Source of the DNA: a bacterium
GTDB lineage: Bacteria; Zhuqueibacterota; Zhuqueibacteria; Residuimicrobiales; Krinioviventaceae
DNA length: 49,221 nt
Reading direction: 5' to 3'
NCBI GenBank assembly: GCA_029561455.1
Contig: JAKQIY010000027.1
Coordinates: 1 to 49,221, forward strand
The notes below the pieces were generated by a model. That model was given only the letters and a program-made list of their open reading frames with translations, did no database searches and was not told the DNA's origin. How positions within the stretch are numbered: the first letter of the stretch is position 1; every line of letters begins with the position of its first letter. Shown one piece after another: positions 8,237 to 17,087 of the stretch. A program made the translations under genes and the position numbers.

Positions 8237-8905
8237 ATGCTAGAATTTATAAAACTACTCGATACCGCTCCCTTACCGAATGTCTTTAATCCCTGGCGGG
8301 ATGTTGATAAAGAACATGATATGGATAGCTTTGCGCCTCACATCCGCCGCGAACAATTGCAGCGCTACCTGGCGGAACGCCGCAATGCCCGCTATATGCT
8401 GCTTGGTGAAGGCCTGAGTTACCAGGGCGGCCATTTTACCGGTATTGCCATGACCTCGGAACGAATTCTGCTGGGCGGAATGCGTCACAAGGGCATTACC
8501 CCGCAGATGGTATTCTCCGGGCTGGTGCCACGTCGCACCAGCGCCCCGGCGTTCAAAAAAAACGGTTTTAGCGAAAACACCGCGACAATTGTGTGGGGCT
8601 TTATGGCGGAACAGCGTCTGAATTGTCAAGACTTTATTTTCTGGAACGCTTTCCCTTGGCATCCCTGGAATGCGGCGCGGGGCATTCTTTCCAATCGCGC
8701 CCCGCTGCCGACAGAGCTTGCCAGGGGCCGGGTTGTTTTACAGGCCTTACTGCATTCTCATCAATTCACCCAAATCATCGCGGTTGGCAACCACGCCAAA
8801 ACCACTCTCGATAAAATGGGTATACCGGCTGCTGCCGTTCGTCACCCGGCATTTGGCGGCGCCTCTTTGTTTAAAACACAAATCCAGGCAATATTATCCA
8901 TGTAA
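8237..8905 (+). CDS. Uracil-DNA glycosylase-superfamily protein
   Basis: About 222 aa from the chosen ATG. It resembles the uracil-DNA glycosylase superfamily, which excises damaged or deaminated bases or covers relatives of unknown substrate. Near residue 52 is a GEGLSYQGGHFTGIAMTSER loop (water-activating/substrate-loop region). The segment FWNAFPWHP carries the Asn-aromatic strand, and the C-terminal VRHPAFGG resembles the HP(S/A) motif 2 of the fold. The longer reading frame back to 8144 starts inside element C, so the ATG at 8237 just before LEFIKLLDT is preferred, although no good Shine-Dalgarno is visible. It stands alone, between the repeat and the rhodanese gene. Confidence 0.7.
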   Translation: MLEFIKLLDTAPLPNVFNPWRDVDKEHDMDSFAPHIRREQLQRYLAERRNARYMLLGEGLSYQGGHFTGIAMTSERILLGGMRHKGITPQMVFSGLVPRRTSAPAFKKNGFSENTATIVWGFMAEQRLNCQDFIFWNAFPWHPWNAARGILSNRAPLPTELARGRVVLQALLHSHQFTQIIAVGNHAKTTLDKMGIPAAAVRHPAFGGASLFKTQIQAILSM

Positions 8906-9049
8906 CCTGTGCACGTAACATCGGCTATTTATATAAGGATAGCAGGATTTTTCTTTTTATTGCATTTTAACCCGGAACTTTATACTTTATTCAATTATAA
9001 TTACTTGTGCTGTTAAGGACTTAACATTATAGCTCTATTTGGCATTAAA

Positions 9050-9931
9050 ATGAAAACAAACCTGACGTTTTTATCCCTGGTAGTAACAGTAATACTTTTA
9101 CCCACCGGTTTGCTATTCTGCTATACCGATGTAACGCCGGCAGATGTACACACCCGGTTGGTTAGGGGTGATACCCTGTTGCTGCTCGATGTCCGCGAAC
9201 AATCCGAATACCGGGCCGGCCACATCGCCGAACCGGAAGGCCAATTGCCTTTAACCCCGGCTTTAATGCCCTGGAGCAGCGGCGTGTTGGAAGCGAATTA
9301 TCAGCTATTGCCATGGGATATGGATATCATAGTATATTGCCGCTCCGGCGGGCGTAGCAAATCTGCTTCTTTATTCCTGGAAGGCAAAGGGTTTACCCGG
9401 ATTTTCAATATGACCGGCGGCTTTACCTCGTGGTCGTTTGAAAAAAGAAACAACGGTTTTGGCGACCATTCCGGGCAGTGGGCGCGTGCCACGGATAAAA
9501 AACCGGTTATAATAACCTGCGCCGGAAATGCAACACCGGCGACGATAACAATTCCTCCCGGCGCGCTTTCCGGGCTGGATTCCGTTTATAGTGAATTACA
9601 TCTATCGGCCGGTAGTGCGCTGCCAAAGCTGAATGCTCCTGCTTCCGACATTACCGGTCTTTACCGGCTTACAATATTGAACAGGTTTGGTTTATCGGTA
9701 TTTACCGCCGATTCCCTGACGCTGGTTAAAGCAGCTTCTCTGACCCTGTACTTTACACCCAACGAATACTCCTCGCTACCGCGCAAGGACCGCATGACCA
9801 CATTCGTCCCCGGCAAAGGCTGGATCTTTGTAACGCATACCCTGAAAGGGATTGGTTATCAACGAGTTGAAAATATATTGCGTCAATGGTACAACCTGGA
9901 AGGCTTTTATGGCCCGGAACACAACAAATAA
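9050..9931 (+). CDS. Exported rhodanese-domain protein
   Basis: Protein of 293 aa with an N-terminal signal peptide (residues 1-24), so it acts in the periplasm or outside. Residues 28-130 are a rhodanese domain: LLDVREQSEYRAGHI, then the active-site loop VYCRSGGRS with catalytic Cys97, and the GGFTSW ending. This domain normally carries persulfide sulfur. Residues ~150-293 form a second, beta-rich domain not recognised (PPGALSGLDSVYSELHLSAG..). The gene sits 87 bp before the GH95 lipoprotein gene in the same direction and may be cotranscribed, though a link to carbohydrate use is not obvious. Confidence 0.85.
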   Translation: MKTNLTFLSLVVTVILLPTGLLFCYTDVTPADVHTRLVRGDTLLLLDVREQSEYRAGHIAEPEGQLPLTPALMPWSSGVLEANYQLLPWDMDIIVYCRSGGRSKSASLFLEGKGFTRIFNMTGGFTSWSFEKRNNGFGDHSGQWARATDKKPVIITCAGNATPATITIPPGALSGLDSVYSELHLSAGSALPKLNAPASDITGLYRLTILNRFGLSVFTADSLTLVKAASLTLYFTPNEYSSLPRKDRMTTFVPGKGWIFVTHTLKGIGYQRVENILRQWYNLEGFYGPEHNK

Positions 9932-10018
9932 AAATAGAGAGAACTGCCGTTTATCTTGTAAATTAATTTTATCATTTTCAGTACTAAAATTTAAAAAGTT
10001 TTTTTAAAGGAAAAGAAT

Positions 10019-12514
10019 ATGCGAACCAGATTTTACTCTTTACTAGTCGGACTGATGATCTCCGTATTACTGATTGCCGCGCAATGCAGCAAACCGGGCA
10101 ATCATAACAAAAGTTCGTCGCTGTTTTTGCACTATACCAAACCGGCAAAATTGTGGGTTGAAGCGCTGCCGGTTGGCAACGGCCGGCTCGCCGCTATGGT
10201 GTTTGGCGGCGCGGCCCAGGAACGCATCCAGTTGAACGAAGGCACGGTGTGGGCCGGCGGGCCTTATGATAATGTAAACCCGGAAGCGTACCGGGCCCTG
10301 CCGCAGGTACAAAAACTTATCTTTGCGGGTAAATATGAACAGGCGCACCGGTTGGTCAACGAGAAAATGATCGCCCGGCAAGCGCATGGTATGCCGTATC
10401 AAACCGTGGGCGACCTGGTTTTGCATTTCCCCGGTCATGACTCGTGCAGCCATTACCATCGCCGTCTGAATTTGGACAATGCCACCACTACGGTATCGTA
10501 CCGGGTTGGCGAGGTTACTTATACCCGCGAAGTTTTTGCCTCCTTTACAGACCAGGTCATCATTATCCGCCTGAGCGCGGACAAGCCAGACCAGATCACT
10601 TTTACGGCTGAATTTGCCAGTCCCCAGCAGACAAGCGTGACTGTTGAAGCGCCGGATGTGCTGGTGATGAACGGCCGCGGTAGCGATTTTGAAGGCGTTG
10701 CGGGACAAATAACCTTCCAGGCACGCGCTAAAATTATTCCACAAAGAGGCGTATTGTATGCCGAAAACGGCCGACTGCGCCTGGAGCACGGCGACAACGT
10801 GACGATCATGATCGCTATGGCTACCAATTTCATCAATTACCAAGATCTCGGCGGCGATCCGGATTCGTTAACCAAGAATCACCTGGCAACCGCGGCGCCG
10901 AAAGCATATCCGCAATTACTCAATGCCCATAGCGCCGCTTATCGTCAATACTTTGACCGGGTCACGCTCGATCTCGGTTCATCGCCCGCCGTCAACCTGC
11001 CCACAGATGAACGCGTAAAGGGTTTTGCTGCCGGCAATGATCCCCAGCTTGCCGCCCTGTATTTTCAGTTTGGCCGCTATCTGCTTATTTCTGCATCGCA
11101 GCCGGGTGGTCAGCCGGTAACCCTGCAGGGCCTGTGGAATGAACAAATGCAGCCGCCGTGGGACAGCAAATATACCATCAACATCAATACGGAAATGAAC
11201 TATTGGCCGGCGGAACCAACCAACCTGCCGGAAACAGTTGCGCCGCTTATCCAGATGGTCGCCGAACTGGCGCAAGCCGGCAGCGCAACCGCCCGTAGAA
11301 TGTATAACGCCGGCGGCTGGGTCGTCCATCACAATACCGATATCTGGCGCATGACCGCCCCGATCGACGGCGCCGCCTGGGGAATGTGGCCGTCCGGAGG
11401 CGCCTGGTTATGCCAGCATTTGTGGAACCATTATCTGTACAATGGGGATAAACAGTATTTACAAACCGTTTACCCGGTTTTAAAAGGCGCGGCGCAATTC
11501 TTTCTGGATGTGCTGATCGAGGAGCCCACTCATCGCTGGCTGGTGGTCTCACCTTCTATCTCGCCAGAAAATACACATGTTCGCGATAAAGGCATTGCCA
11601 TCGACGCCGGCGTAACCATGGATAACCAGCTTGTCTATGACCTGTTCAGCAATACGATTCAGGCCGCAACGATTCTGGAAACGGATTCAGAATATGTACA
11701 ACAACTGACCGCCGCCCGTAACCGGTTGTCCCCGATGCACATCGGTCAATACGGGCAGCTTCAGGAATGGCTGCAAGACAAGGACGATCCGCAGGATAAG
11801 CACCGTCATGTTTCGCACTTGTGGGGTCTGCACCCCGGTAATTTGATCTCACCCCGGCGCACCCCGGAATTGTTTGCCGCCGCCCGTAAATCGCTCGAAT
11901 ACCGCGGCGATGTTTCCACCGGCTGGTCCATGGCCTGGAAAATCAACCTGTGGGCGCGACTTTTAGACGGCAACCATGCCTACAAAATGCTCACCGATCA
12001 GTTGAGCCTGGTTAGCGGGGATCGGGTATTTTACGGGAATGGCGGCACCTATCCCAACCTGTTCGACGCCCATCCGCCTTTTCAGATCGACGGCAACCTG
12101 GGCTGCACCGCCGGGATTGCGGAAATGCTGCTGCAAAGTTATGACGGCGATATTTTTATTCTGCCGGCGCTGCCCGCCGCCTGGCCAACCGGTTCGGTTT
12201 CCGGATTGCGCGCCCCCGGCGGTTTTGAAATTTCCTTTAACTGGGAAGAAGGCAAACCGCGTAAAATCCATATTAAATCGCACCTGGGCGGCAATTGCCG
12301 CATCAGGGTCTATGATCCGCTTAAAAGCGCCGCCAAAACCGGACTGCACTCCGCCAGCGGCGACAACCCCAATCCATTTTACCAAACGCCGCTTACCCCG
12401 GCGCCGATCATTGCCGATAGCAGTAAAATTGAGGTTATTAATATTAAAAACACCTATGTATATGACTTTACGACCCAACCCGGCGGCGAGTATATTCTCT
12501 CCGCCGCGGATTGA
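10019..12514 (+). CDS. Glycoside hydrolase family 95 (alpha-L-fucosidase-type) lipoprotein
   Basis: Protein of 831 aa. The N-terminus is a lipoprotein signal (..LLIAAQC, Cys at residue 23), so the enzyme is likely membrane-anchored. The whole length matches GH95, which removes terminal fucose (or galactose in some members) by inversion: N-terminal LPVGNGRLAAMVFGG and LNEGTVWAGGPYD, then the (alpha/alpha)6 barrel. The catalytic set is present: SPSISPEN with general acid Glu517, the NIN pair Asn388/Asn390 in NININTEMNYWP, and Asp691 in FQIDGN, matching the Glu/Asn/Asp arrangement known from the Bifidobacterium enzyme. A GH5 lipoprotein follows 49 bp on, suggesting a small glycan-degrading operon. 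AAGGAAAAG precedes the ATG. Confidence 0.93.
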   Translation: MRTRFYSLLVGLMISVLLIAAQCSKPGNHNKSSSLFLHYTKPAKLWVEALPVGNGRLAAMVFGGAAQERIQLNEGTVWAGGPYDNVNPEAYRALPQVQKLIFAGKYEQAHRLVNEKMIARQAHGMPYQTVGDLVLHFPGHDSCSHYHRRLNLDNATTTVSYRVGEVTYTREVFASFTDQVIIIRLSADKPDQITFTAEFASPQQTSVTVEAPDVLVMNGRGSDFEGVAGQITFQARAKIIPQRGVLYAENGRLRLEHGDNVTIMIAMATNFINYQDLGGDPDSLTKNHLATAAPKAYPQLLNAHSAAYRQYFDRVTLDLGSSPAVNLPTDERVKGFAAGNDPQLAALYFQFGRYLLISASQPGGQPVTLQGLWNEQMQPPWDSKYTININTEMNYWPAEPTNLPETVAPLIQMVAELAQAGSATARRMYNAGGWVVHHNTDIWRMTAPIDGAAWGMWPSGGAWLCQHLWNHYLYNGDKQYLQTVYPVLKGAAQFFLDVLIEEPTHRWLVVSPSISPENTHVRDKGIAIDAGVTMDNQLVYDLFSNTIQAATILETDSEYVQQLTAARNRLSPMHIGQYGQLQEWLQDKDDPQDKHRHVSHLWGLHPGNLISPRRTPELFAAARKSLEYRGDVSTGWSMAWKINLWARLLDGNHAYKMLTDQLSLVSGDRVFYGNGGTYPNLFDAHPPFQIDGNLGCTAGIAEMLLQSYDGDIFILPALPAAWPTGSVSGLRAPGGFEISFNWEEGKPRKIHIKSHLGGNCRIRVYDPLKSAAKTGLHSASGDNPNPFYQTPLTPAPIIADSSKIEVINIKNTYVYDFTTQPGGEYILSAAD

Positions 12515-12563
12515 GACGTTATTTGTAACTAACTGTATCTGTACCAAAAATTAAGGATGCGTT

Positions 12564-13673
12564 GTGAAAAGTATACTATTTTTTAAAAATTATAAAACCG
12601 TTAAGGGATTGGCTATTTTCTCCCTGGCTATAATACTGATGTTACAGGCGGCTTCGTGCAGCAAGGATTCGCCGACCGAACCAAAGAAAAATCCGGTCGT
12701 CACCGGGCCTTCTGCGCTGCATACGGAAGGACGCTGGTTCCTGAATGAGGACAATGAAAAGGTTATCCTGCGCGGCGTCAACATTGCCAGCCTGGAATGG
12801 ACCAATACCGGCGAGAATGTGCTGCAATCCCTGAATCATGTTATTACCGTTTGGGGAGCAAACCTGGCGCGGATCCCGCTGTCTCAGGATCGCTGGTTTG
12901 GCAAGGCGTCCGGACAAACGGACGGAGGTCTCCAATATCGGAATATTGTGAATGCCCTGGTGAAAAAGAGCATGGAATCTAAAACCTATATCTTGCTGGA
13001 ATTGCACTGGAATAACGGCAATGTCTGGGGGCAGTATATCGGTCAGCATAAAATGCCGGATTCGCTTTCGCAGGTGTTTCTAGAAGACCTGGCCACCACT
13101 TATGCTAACAATCCTTCGGTGCTGATCGGCACTTATAATGAACCGCACGACGTCTCCTGGACGGTTTGGCTGAACGGCGGCGAGGTAAAGGAAAACTTTG
13201 AACAAAATGGCGTAACCACGCCGCTGGACTTTGACACTCCCGGTCAGCAAAAATTATACGACGCCATACGCGCCACCGGCGCCAATAACCTCATTGTCTG
13301 CGGGGGACTGGATTGGGGGTACGATCTGTCCGGCGTGTTGAAAGGCTTTGCCGTAAGCGGAGTGAATATTGTTTACGATACCCATCCATACCCCTGGAAA
13401 AGCACGGACTGGGATGGTAAATGGGGCGATGTTGGCCGGCAATACCCGCTGCTGGTGGGCGAATGGGGCGCTGAAGAAACCGCCGTCAATAAACAGTATG
13501 GCGCCAACATTACCAATTATCTGCGCTATAATAAATTTTGCTGGACAGCTTGGGATTTTCATGTTTCCGCCGGGCCGTCATTAATACTGGACTGGAATTA
13601 TACGCCAACCTGGTTCGGCTTGCTGGTGATGAAGGAACTTAACGAACCGGTTACTGTAGAAGATTCTTTATAA
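12564..13673 (+). CDS. Glycoside hydrolase family 5 (endoglucanase-like) lipoprotein
   Basis: Protein of 369 aa starting at GTG (AAGGA lies 7 bases upstream). It has a lipoprotein signal with LMLQAASC, Cys32. The catalytic domain covers residues ~53-355. The GH5 retaining catalytic pair is visible: acid/base Glu193 in GTYNEPHD and nucleophile Glu300 in LLVGEWGA, with the conserved His148 (LELHW) and His-Tyr (THPYPW, about 274-279). GH5 enzymes cut beta-linked glucans, mannans or xylans; the exact substrate cannot be read off. It lies between GH95 and DUF1080 lipoprotein genes on the same strand. The three together suggest stepwise breakdown of a fucosylated plant or algal polysaccharide, which is inference. 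Confidence 0.9.
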   Translation: MKSILFFKNYKTVKGLAIFSLAIILMLQAASCSKDSPTEPKKNPVVTGPSALHTEGRWFLNEDNEKVILRGVNIASLEWTNTGENVLQSLNHVITVWGANLARIPLSQDRWFGKASGQTDGGLQYRNIVNALVKKSMESKTYILLELHWNNGNVWGQYIGQHKMPDSLSQVFLEDLATTYANNPSVLIGTYNEPHDVSWTVWLNGGEVKENFEQNGVTTPLDFDTPGQQKLYDAIRATGANNLIVCGGLDWGYDLSGVLKGFAVSGVNIVYDTHPYPWKSTDWDGKWGDVGRQYPLLVGEWGAEETAVNKQYGANITNYLRYNKFCWTAWDFHVSAGPSLILDWNYTPTWFGLLVMKELNEPVTVEDSL

Positions 13674-13718
13674 CTATATACATACTTTTCTAATCACTTT
13701 ATCAAACGAGGAGAACCA

Positions 13719-14414
13719 ATGAAACTCAGCTCTGTTCTGTACGTCGTCATCGGCCTGGTCATTCTGGTTGCCGGTTGTGGCGAAAAAATGACCGTGCCGC
13801 CGCAAACCCATCCCGATGTCAGCAAATGGCAAGATCTGTTCGCCCCTGATCTGTCCAACGCGGTTTATGCCGATTCGGTCTGGTCGATTAAAGATGGCGT
13901 GCTCACCGCCGCTTATGATGCTTGCATCTGGACCAAACAGGAATATGACAACTTTATACTGGACCTGGAATTCATGACCTATCCCGGCACCAACAGCGGC
14001 GTGATCGTCTATTGTACGGATACGGAAAACTGGATTCCCCATTCCGTGGAAATTCAGATAGCGGATGACTATGCGGAACAATGGGCCAACGCCGGTAAAA
14101 CCTGGCAATGCGGCGCTATTTTCGGCCACCTGGGCGCCACAAAAAGCCTGGTTAAAAAAGCCGGTGAATGGAACCGTTATACCATAACCTGCCAGGATAA
14201 AATGATCTATATCATGCTGAACGGCGAAATGGTAACGACGATGGATATGAGCTTGTGGACCTCGGCAACCATGAACCCGGACAGCACCGAAATTCCGTCC
14301 TGGCTCAGCACGCCGTTTGCGGAACTGCCCACGCGTGGTTATATCGGCTTCCAGGGCAAACACGCCGATGCGCCGATCTCGTTCCGTAATATCAAAATCC
14401 ATGTATTGGAATAG
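13719..14414 (+). CDS. DUF1080 (3-keto-disaccharide hydrolase-like) lipoprotein
   Basis: Protein of 231 aa with the lipobox LVAGC (Cys at ~20), translated from an ATG after GAGGAG. Residues ~35-231 form a concanavalin-like beta sandwich of the DUF1080 family: IWTKQEYDNFILDLEF, TNSGVIVYC, WIPHSVEIQIADDY, and the closing GYIGFQGKHADAPISFRNIKI. Members studied elsewhere hydrolyse 3-keto-glycosides or bind glycans. It ends the lipoprotein trio, and a hairpin terminator follows at 14436. Confidence 0.88.
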   Translation: MKLSSVLYVVIGLVILVAGCGEKMTVPPQTHPDVSKWQDLFAPDLSNAVYADSVWSIKDGVLTAAYDACIWTKQEYDNFILDLEFMTYPGTNSGVIVYCTDTENWIPHSVEIQIADDYAEQWANAGKTWQCGAIFGHLGATKSLVKKAGEWNRYTITCQDKMIYIMLNGEMVTTMDMSLWTSATMNPDSTEIPSWLSTPFAELPTRGYIGFQGKHADAPISFRNIKIHVLE

Positions 14415-14435
14415 ACTGATTGATATATACCGATG

Positions 14436-14469
14436 GCTGCGGGTTTAACTCCCGCAGCTAGTCCTTTTT
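14436..14469 (+). terminator. Terminator after the DUF1080 gene
   Basis: GCTGCGGG (14436-14443) pairs with CCCGCAGC (14451-14458), followed after a few bases by T5. It ends just upstream of the decarboxylase gene and so probably separates it from the glycosidase operon. Confidence 0.65.
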
Positions 14470-14503
14470 AAAATCTCCCAACCCTCATTTATTAAGAGGA
14501 AAT

Positions 14504-15955
14504 ATGTCCGAACCTCACAATTACCACATGATGCCAAAAGAATTTCGCCATTACGGCAAGCAAGTGATCGACTGGATTGCCGATTACTATGAGCAGGTAG
14601 AAAAATTCCCGGTACTGCCGACGGTTAAACCGGGCGATATCTACGCCAAATTGCCGGATCACGCTCCACAAAGCGGTGAACCCTTTGCCGATGTATTGCG
14701 TGATATGAATGATATTATCCTGCCGGGCGTAACCCATTGGCAGTCCCCCAACTTTTTCGCGTTTTTTCCCTCCAACACCTCCGGGCCGTCGATTCTGGGC
14801 GAACTCTTGTCCGCCGGACTGGGACAGCAGGGCATGATGTGGTTGACGAGTCCCGCCTGCACCGAACTGGAAACCCGGGTTATGGACTGGCTGGCGGACA
14901 TGCTGGCGCTGCCGGAGCAGTTCCACTCAACCGCAAGCGGCGGCGGCGTGATCCAGGATTCCGCTTCCGGGGCAGCGTTATGCGCGGTACTGGCGGCCAG
15001 GGAACAGGCTACGGATTTTGCCGCCAATAGCAACGGCGCTAACGGCAAGCTGATCGCCTATATTTCCACGCAAACTCATTCTTCGCTGGAAAAGGCGGTG
15101 AAAATCGCCGGTATCGGCAGCGCCAATCTACGCCGCATTACAGTGGATGAATACTTTGCCATGCGGCCCGACGCCCTGCATCGGCAAATTCAACGCGACC
15201 GCCATGCCGGACTTGTCCCGTTCTTTGTCTGCGCTACGGTCGGCACCACATCCTCGAACGCGATGGATCCGCTGCCAGAAATCGGTCGTATCTGCCGCGA
15301 CGAAGGCTTGTGGATGCATGTCGACGGCGCCATGTCCGGCACGGCGGCGATTTGTCCCGAATACCGCCATTTCCTTAACGGCATCGAGTATGCGGACAGC
15401 TTTTGCTTCAATCCCCACAAATGGCTGTTTACCAATTTTGACTGCGATTGCTTTTTTGTAGCCAATCGCGCTGCGCTCATTAAAACCCTCAGCATCCTGC
15501 CGGAATACCTGCGCAACCAGGCTACGGAATCCGGCGCGGTGATCGATTACCGGGACTGGCAAATATCTCTGGGCCGGCGTTTCCGGGCGCTGAAACTGTG
15601 GTTCGTTATTCGCCATTATGGCCTAGAGGGTTTGTGCTACCATATCCGCCGGCATGTGCAAATAGCTCAGCAATTTGCCGAATGGATCAAAGCCTCGGCA
15701 GATTTTGAACTGGCGGCCCCGGCCCCGCTGAACCTGGTCTGCTTCCGTCACCATGGTGGCGACGATGTCAATAAACAGTTGCTCGAGCGATTGAACAAAA
15801 CCGGTAAACTCTATTTGTCCCATACCGTACTGGCGGATCGTTTTACCCTGCGCCTGTGCGTTGGTCAAACCACCACAGAAGAAAGCCATGTGTGCGCTGC
15901 CTGGGAGCTGATACAAAAAATTGCCGGTGAATTTCACAAATTAAAATTTTTTTAA
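14504..15955 (+). CDS. PLP-dependent group II (aromatic-L-amino-acid) decarboxylase
   Basis: Protein of 483 aa, the usual length for aromatic-L-amino-acid/tryptophan/tyrosine decarboxylases of group II. Seen: HWQSPNFFAFFPSNTSGPSILGE near residue 78, TSPACTELE, a SGGGVIQDSASGA phosphate loop, the Asp-x-Ala pair HVDGAMSGTA, and FNPHKWLF in which Lys306 forms the PLP aldimine. It converts an aromatic amino acid to the amine and CO2 in the cytoplasm; the substrate is undetermined. AGAGGA precedes the ATG. No amine transporter or downstream gene is linked, and element C follows 17 bp after the stop. Confidence 0.92.
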   Translation: MSEPHNYHMMPKEFRHYGKQVIDWIADYYEQVEKFPVLPTVKPGDIYAKLPDHAPQSGEPFADVLRDMNDIILPGVTHWQSPNFFAFFPSNTSGPSILGELLSAGLGQQGMMWLTSPACTELETRVMDWLADMLALPEQFHSTASGGGVIQDSASGAALCAVLAAREQATDFAANSNGANGKLIAYISTQTHSSLEKAVKIAGIGSANLRRITVDEYFAMRPDALHRQIQRDRHAGLVPFFVCATVGTTSSNAMDPLPEIGRICRDEGLWMHVDGAMSGTAAICPEYRHFLNGIEYADSFCFNPHKWLFTNFDCDCFFVANRAALIKTLSILPEYLRNQATESGAVIDYRDWQISLGRRFRALKLWFVIRHYGLEGLCYHIRRHVQIAQQFAEWIKASADFELAAPAPLNLVCFRHHGGDDVNKQLLERLNKTGKLYLSHTVLADRFTLRLCVGQTTTEESHVCAAWELIQKIAGEFHKLKFF

Positions 15956-15972
15956 TATTTTTTTTTTAAAAA

Positions 15973-16080
15973 TGTAGGATGGGTAGCGTCCCACTCTATC
16001 GTTACCTTGATAAACTTTATGATATCAATAATTACCAAATCCATGATAACACTAGTGGGACACTGCCCATCGTTCTGTAA
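15973..16080. repeat. Element C, copy 2 (REPIN-like)
   Basis: 108 bp with ends TGTAGGATGGG.. and ..CCCATCGTTCTGTAA. The arms at 15978-15995 and 16054-16071 pair over 18 positions with one mismatch and one G-U. It lies directly after the decarboxylase stop. Confidence 0.8.
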
Positions 16081-16162
16081 AGATCAAGATTTCTATTCCT
16101 TTACTCTCACTTTTAAATTAAACACCCTTTAAACAGGTAACAACAAGATAAGGGGTAACATT

Positions 16163-16768
16163 ATGTACAAAGTCACATTGTCTTTTATCTGCCTGGCAGT
16201 ATTATTAATAACATTCGCAAGCCTGGGGCAAACCCCGGACTCTCTTCTCACAATTCCTCCCGCTTTTATCATACCGGATAGTATAGGTGAAGATACGGAT
16301 AGGGTTTTTATAACAGCGCCTAAAAACAATTTCTATTTCACTAGTATCGCGACGGGATTTTTCTGTTCACATGAGGATATTGCGGCATTTGCTGTTGAAT
16401 ATCGCATCGGTCTCGAAAAACCGCACTATATGACCGGCTTCCTGCTGGGTAAATATGACGGTTATTCTATAAATATCTTTTCGTCCTGGTTATTTTCCAC
16501 AAGTAAAGTATGTCCCTATATTGGCGGCGCTGTGGGCTATGGCAAGGTAAATCATGATAATTATATAATAACTTCTCCCTCTAATCAGTCTGGCTATAAC
16601 CCCAAAAAGACAGAACACGGTCTTGAACTGACCGGCAATCTTGGCATCCTCCTGTTTCGTTCTTACAATGTCCGCTTCATTATGAACCTGGCATACGTCG
16701 GAACCTTTAATGATTATCATGACGAGGGGATGGTCTATTCAATCGGATTTGTGGGCAAGTTGCGATAG
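16163..16768 (+). CDS. Small secreted beta-barrel-like protein (paralogue of the next gene)
   Basis: Protein of 201 aa with a signal peptide (residues 1-22), preceded by AAGGGG. The rest alternates polar and aromatic residues like a small outer-membrane barrel. From about residue 75 it aligns with the C-terminal half of the protein at 17088: MTGFLLGKYDGYSINIFSSWLFSTSKVCPYIGGAVGYGKV here versus MGMLLAFRKGFAMNIY..CPYLGGAFGFHWV there, with the same ending LAYVGTFNDYHDEGMVYSIGF. No known family was recognised. A terminator-like palindrome follows, so it is probably its own transcript. Confidence 0.75.
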   Translation: MYKVTLSFICLAVLLITFASLGQTPDSLLTIPPAFIIPDSIGEDTDRVFITAPKNNFYFTSIATGFFCSHEDIAAFAVEYRIGLEKPHYMTGFLLGKYDGYSINIFSSWLFSTSKVCPYIGGAVGYGKVNHDNYIITSPSNQSGYNPKKTEHGLELTGNLGILLFRSYNVRFIMNLAYVGTFNDYHDEGMVYSIGFVGKLR

Positions 16769-16786
16769 ATATAAAATTTATTGATT

Positions 16787-16824
16787 ATTGAACAAGGGGT
16801 TGCAACTCCTTTTTCAATGTTTTT
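16787..16824 (+). terminator. Palindromic terminator
   Basis: ATTGAACAAGGGGTTG and CAACTCCTTTTTCAAT form a 32-bp near-perfect palindrome, followed by GTTTTT. The rest of 16769-17087 holds no gene, only AT-rich leader. Confidence 0.55.
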
Positions 16825-17087
16825 CGACAAGGCCTGGCAATTCTTTTACCGGAACGAGAAGCTATACTTCAAACCACCTGCCCCGCAAATATTGCGCACC
16901 ATGCAAGATTTTCATAGCACTTTAGTTCATGGTGTTGTTACAAATTAACGGCAGCATTTTAGCAACTCTATATTTTACAACAAATTACGTAACAGGTCAG
17001 AAATAACATGAACATGGTACATTCTTTGCAATAGAACAAACTGTTATATTAATTCCTTTACCTTTTGAACCAACTTAAGGGTAACAC

